Origin: Bacillota bacterium
Lineage (GTDB): Bacteria > Bacillota > Clostridia > Acetivibrionales > DSM-1351
Direction of reading: 5' to 3'
DNA length: 9,104 nt
Assembly: GCA_023431385.1 (NCBI GenBank)
Contig: JAEYWA010000179.1
Span: 1 to 9,104, forward strand
Shown: positions 6,690 to 9,104 of the stretch, piece by piece
Layout: the number at the start of each line of letters is the position of its first letter
Numbering within the stretch: the stretch's first letter is position 1
Program-made: the position numbers and the translations under genes
The notes under the pieces: model-generated
The model's input: only the letters and a program-made list of their open reading frames with translations
Told to the model about the DNA's origin: nothing
Databases searched by the model: none

Positions 6690-6712
6690 GAATATTTCTT
6701 ATTTCCATAATA
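6690..6712 (+). promoter_or_regulatory. Candidate SigG/SigF-type -10 element before spoVAC
   Basis: CATAATA at 6706-6712 matches the forespore SigG -10 pattern (CATNHTA), and spoVA is an established SigG target in Bacillus. TGAATA at 6689-6694 looks like a SigG -35 box but is only 11 bases upstream, too close. At the proper distance there is only a poor AAATA. The -10 alone is suggestive. Confidence 0.3.
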
Positions 6713-6782
6713 ATTTTTAAATATTTGCAAAAAATATCCTTGTAAAGGTTTGCTTATTTAAATCATCAATTATGGAGGTCTT

Positions 6783-7229
6783 ATGATCACTAATTATACC
6801 AAGCAGGAATATGCAGAATATGTTAAAAGTGTGTCCCCAAATTCAAAACTTATTACAAATGTAATAAAAGCCTTCGCGGTTGGTGGGCTTATTTGTGTTA
6901 TAGGGCAGATTATTTTTAACTGGCTTAAGGGAAGGGGTCTTAGTCTAGATATGGTATCTGGGCTTACCAGCACCATTATGATTTTTTTTGGTGCTTTTTT
7001 TACCGGTCTTAATATATATGACGATTTGGGTAGATTTGCAGGGGCAGGTTCCATAGTACCTATTACCGGTTTTGCGAATTCAGTAGTATCACCTGCAATG
7101 GAATTTAAAACAGAAGGATATATTATGGGAACCTCCGCAAAAATGTTTGTTATAGCCGGCCCTGTTATCGTATTCGGAATATGTTCATCAATAGTGGTGG
7201 GAATTATACATTACATTTTAACATTGTGA
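6783..7229 (+). CDS. spoVAC: SpoVAC, spore dipicolinate channel membrane protein
   Basis: The 148-residue integral membrane protein is SpoVAC, part of the inner spore membrane machinery that moves Ca-dipicolinate into the forespore and out at germination; the Bacillus protein can act as a mechanosensitive channel. Hydrophobic segments lie at about 28-46, 57-76 and 121-146. The family motif FAGAGSIVPITGFANS is at 85-100. The ATG has GGAGG at 6774-6778, four bases upstream. It begins the spoVA unit directly after sigF. spoVAA and spoVAB, which precede it in Bacillus, are absent here, as is common in clostridia. Confidence 0.95.
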   Translation: MITNYTKQEYAEYVKSVSPNSKLITNVIKAFAVGGLICVIGQIIFNWLKGRGLSLDMVSGLTSTIMIFFGAFFTGLNIYDDLGRFAGAGSIVPITGFANSVVSPAMEFKTEGYIMGTSAKMFVIAGPVIVFGICSSIVVGIIHYILTL

Positions 7230-7305
7230 TAGTGAATAATCCCTCACCCGGCTTAAGGAAATAAGCTTAGAAGGAAACCATCAAAAAAATTATCAAGGAG
7301 GTACC

Positions 7306-7374
7306 TTGCCCTTGCCATTTCAATGTTTATTATATATGAGATGGGCTGGGCATGGGCATTATCATGGCAGATAA
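7306..7374 (+). other. Possible 22-codon leader frame overlapping the spoVAD start
   Basis: The best ribosome binding site in the spoVAC-spoVAD gap, AAGGAGG at 7295-7301, lies four bases before TTG at 7306 (or ten before TTG 7312). This opens a 22-codon frame ending at TAA 7372-7374. It is out of frame with spoVAD and stops four bases before ATG 7379, a plausible spoVAD start, which suggests termination-reinitiation. An in-frame TGA at 7337-7339 prevents spoVAD itself from starting at this site. The peptide is unrecognised. Confidence 0.3.
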
Positions 7375-7378
7375 GCAT

Positions 7379-8383
7379 ATGGGCAAACAGACTGTTTTTT
7401 TTAAAAGTCCCCCATCAATTAAAGCTACAGCAAGTATTGTGGGTCCCAAGGAAGGTAAGGGGACCTTAAAGCAGTACTTTGATTACATTATTCCCGATGA
7501 ACTCTGGGGCGAAGACAGTTGGGAAAAAGCAGAGAGCAAGCTGGTGAGAGAAACCCTTTCCAAGGTTCTCCAAAAGGCTGGCATGGCTAACAGCCAGATT
7601 GAATACGTTTTGGCAGGAGATTTGTTAAATCAATGTATAGCAGCCAATTACGGTCTTCGGGAGACTGATATACCATTTTTCGGATTATTCGGGGCCTGTT
7701 CCACCATGGCCGAGTCAATGAGTCTGGGCAGCATGCTTATAGATGGCGGCTTCGCTGATAATGTGATATGCCTTACCTCAAGCCATTTTTGTTCGGCAGA
7801 AAGGCAATTCAGATATCCTCTGGAGCTGGGGAGCCAGAGAGCTCCGACCTCCCAATGGACTGTTACTGGCTCTGGTGCAGCTATACTAACTTCAGAACAA
7901 ACCGGACCGTATATAAAATGTGTTACTACAGGAAAAATAAACGATATGGGTATTACTGATGCAAATAATATGGGAGCTGCAATGGCTCCTGCAGCCGCAG
8001 ACACTATCCTTACTCATTTCGCTGATACGGGCTTGACTCCGGATTACTATGATTTGATCGTCACAGGTGATCTTGGAAAGGTGGGAAAGAAAATTTGTTT
8101 AGAGTTGCTCAATATGAATGGTCTTGATATAGAAAACAGATATAATGACTGCGGTGTTATGATATTTGACACAAAACAGCAGGATGTTCATTCGGGAGGC
8201 AGCGGCTGCGGCTGTTCTGCTACTGTCTTCGCAGGTTATATTTACAAGGAAATGATGAAGGGAAACATAAAAAGAGTATTGTTTATAGCTACAGGCGCTT
8301 TAATGAGTCCCGTAAGTACCCAGCAGAAAGAGAGTATTCCAGGTATAGCTCACGCTGTGAGCATTCATAGAAGCCTGGATTAA
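7379..8383 (+). CDS. spoVAD: SpoVAD, dipicolinate-binding thiolase-fold protein
   Basis: The 334-residue product is SpoVAD, a thiolase/ketosynthase-like protein on the inner spore membrane that binds dipicolinic acid and is needed for its uptake. Landmarks are LAGDLLNQ, PFFGLFGACSTMAES with the conserved Cys107 at the thiolase active-site position, SSHFCSAERQFRYPLELG, TVTGSGAA, NMGAAMAPAAADTI, GGSGCGCSA and ATGALMSP. I place the start at ATG 7379 (MGKQTVFF, like Bacillus MKLTGKQTWVF). In-frame ATGs at 7352 and 7364 would add 9 or 5 residues. None of the three has a good binding site next to it, so the start is uncertain. It is probably translated by coupling to the leader frame just upstream. 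Confidence 0.93.
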   Translation: MGKQTVFFKSPPSIKATASIVGPKEGKGTLKQYFDYIIPDELWGEDSWEKAESKLVRETLSKVLQKAGMANSQIEYVLAGDLLNQCIAANYGLRETDIPFFGLFGACSTMAESMSLGSMLIDGGFADNVICLTSSHFCSAERQFRYPLELGSQRAPTSQWTVTGSGAAILTSEQTGPYIKCVTTGKINDMGITDANNMGAAMAPAAADTILTHFADTGLTPDYYDLIVTGDLGKVGKKICLELLNMNGLDIENRYNDCGVMIFDTKQQDVHSGGSGCGCSATVFAGYIYKEMMKGNIKRVLFIATGALMSPVSTQQKESIPGIAHAVSIHRSLD

Positions 8384-8443
8384 AAGGACAAATACTATAT
8401 GATAAAAATTAATATATATATTAAGTAAATGATAGGAGAATAT

Positions 8444-8800
8444 ATGAGTTATATAAATGCTTTTTTAGTTGGAGGAGCAATATGTGCTGTTGGACAGATT
8501 CTTATTGATAAAACAAAACTGACACCGGCACGTATTCTTGTTTTATTTGTTGTCTCGGGTGTTTTATTAACGGCTCTGGGCATATACCAGAAGCTGGTAG
8601 ACTTTGCTGGTGCCGGTGCCACCATTCCCCTTACTGGTTTTGGTTATAACCTGGCAAAAGGAGTTTTTAATGAGGTTGATCAGACAGGCTTGATGGGTGC
8701 GCTTACGGGAGGCTTTAAGGCTGCTGCTGCAGGACTTGGGGCTGTCATATTTTTTGGATATATAATGTCGATAGTGGCCAAACCAAAGGCTAAAAGATAG
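8444..8800 (+). CDS. spoVAE: SpoVAE (SpoVAEb type), spore dipicolinate channel membrane protein
   Basis: The 118-residue membrane protein is the SpoVAEb-type partner of SpoVAC. It has hydrophobic segments at about 4-21, 29-47 and 93-111, and the motif FAGAGATIPLTGFG at 54-67, which parallels FAGAGSIVPITGF in SpoVAC and shows that the two are related. The tail VAKPKAKR is basic. I chose ATG 8444 because AGGAG at 8434-8438 lies five bases before it, and the product then starts like the Bacillus protein. An ATG at 8429 would add five residues and precede the binding site. It is the last gene of the spoVA unit and is followed by a terminator hairpin. Confidence 0.94.
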   Translation: MSYINAFLVGGAICAVGQILIDKTKLTPARILVLFVVSGVLLTALGIYQKLVDFAGAGATIPLTGFGYNLAKGVFNEVDQTGLMGALTGGFKAAAAGLGAVIFFGYIMSIVAKPKAKR

Positions 8801-8805
8801 TAGAT

Positions 8806-8840
8806 AAAGCCAGGATAAATACATGTATCCTGGCTTTACT
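8806..8840 (+). terminator. Intrinsic terminator of the spoVA operon, T tract cut by the intron
   Basis: AAAGCCAGGATA (8806-8817) and TATCCTGGCTTT (8826-8837) form a perfect 12-bp stem with an 8-base loop, five bases after the spoVAE stop. The usual T run is reduced to CTTTACT before the group II intron begins at 8841. The remaining T tract, if any, would lie beyond the intron. Confidence 0.85.
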
Positions 8841-9104
8841 GTGCGCCCAGCATGGGCGCTTTCTCGTCAGTGAAAGTCCGATACGGGGGTTGATAGTGCC
8901 AACCGTTAGCCAAGAGCAAGGGTGTCCTCGGTGACGAGGAATCTGAAGGAAGCTGGAAGCAAAGTTCCGGTCTGAGGAACACAAACTGTATATAAGGCAT
9001 AGACTTGTTGGGCGAGTTTGCAGTACAAAATGAAGCCCTAAACTATCCGAAACAAGCGGTGTAGATGCAGCAGATATATGGAATGAAGGAAAGCGTTCTT
9101 ACCT
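8841..9104 (+). mobile_element. Group II intron, probably class IIC, 5' part of the ribozyme
   Basis: The element opens with GTGCG, the standard group II intron 5' end. A 6-bp hairpin GCGCCC/GGGCGC follows at 8843-8859. Domain I blocks resemble, from memory, the Oceanobacillus iheyensis IIC intron: AAGGGTGTCC (8919-8928 region), the CCTCG-GTGA-CGAGG hairpin with a GNRA loop (8926-8939), AATCTGAAGGAAGC (8940-8953), GGTCTGAGGAACAC and GAGTTTGCA. EBS1 is probably AGTA at 9022-9025, complementary to TACT (IBS1) at 8837-8840. Insertion right after a terminator is the hallmark of class IIC. The window ends before domain IV, so the reverse transcriptase and the 3' end are not seen. Whether the intron is active cannot be judged here. 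Confidence 0.85.

Noticed and set aside
8790..8984. Minus-strand 64-codon frame across the terminator and intron
   Set aside because: It runs through the terminator stem and ribozyme sequence, so it is explained by structured RNA on the other strand.

Overview
The window comes from a low-GC, endospore-forming Firmicute. The gene order, the AT-rich spacers, the GGAGG-type ribosome binding sites and the mix of ATG, GTG and TTG starts point to an anaerobic Clostridia member, possibly near the Ruminiclostridium / cluster III group. That placement is inference from content, not from a search. Every convincing gene is on the + strand.

Positions 1-4642 hold a conserved housekeeping cluster: the last 25 codons of rapZ, yvcK (overlapping rapZ by ATGA), a gene for a bacterial glycogen debranching enzyme, and whiA. 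The order rapZ-yvcK-whiA is widespread in Firmicutes. Here a 2.1 kb carbohydrate gene sits between yvcK and whiA, and the usual ptsH/crh gene does not follow whiA.

Positions 4643-8837 hold two sporulation units in the order also found in Bacillus. The first is spoIIAA-spoIIAB-sigF, which makes the first forespore sigma factor and its anti-sigma / anti-anti-sigma switch. The second is spoVAC-spoVAD-spoVAE, which moves dipicolinic acid into the forespore. SigF leads, through SigG, to spoVA expression, so regulator and late target lie side by side. dacF, spoVAA, spoVAB and spoVAF are not seen. Unlike the compact Bacillus spoIIA operon, this one is spread out: a leader with three perfect stem-loops before spoIIAA, a 162-base structured spacer with a terminator-like hairpin between spoIIAA and spoIIAB, and a 162-base AT-rich spacer before sigF. 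spoVAD has no good ribosome binding site at its own start. A strong upstream site instead serves a 22-codon leader frame that stops 4 bases before a plausible spoVAD ATG.

Positions 8806-9104 hold the spoVA terminator hairpin, followed at once by the 5' end of a group II intron in the same orientation. Its sequence style and its position after a terminator fit class IIC. The window ends inside the ribozyme, before any intron-encoded reverse transcriptase.

The points most worth checking are the spoIIAA-spoIIAB spacer RNA, the terminator-associated intron with its visible IBS1/EBS1 match, the spoVAD leader frame, and the spoIIA leader with its three stem-loops. No gap exceeds 300 bases.
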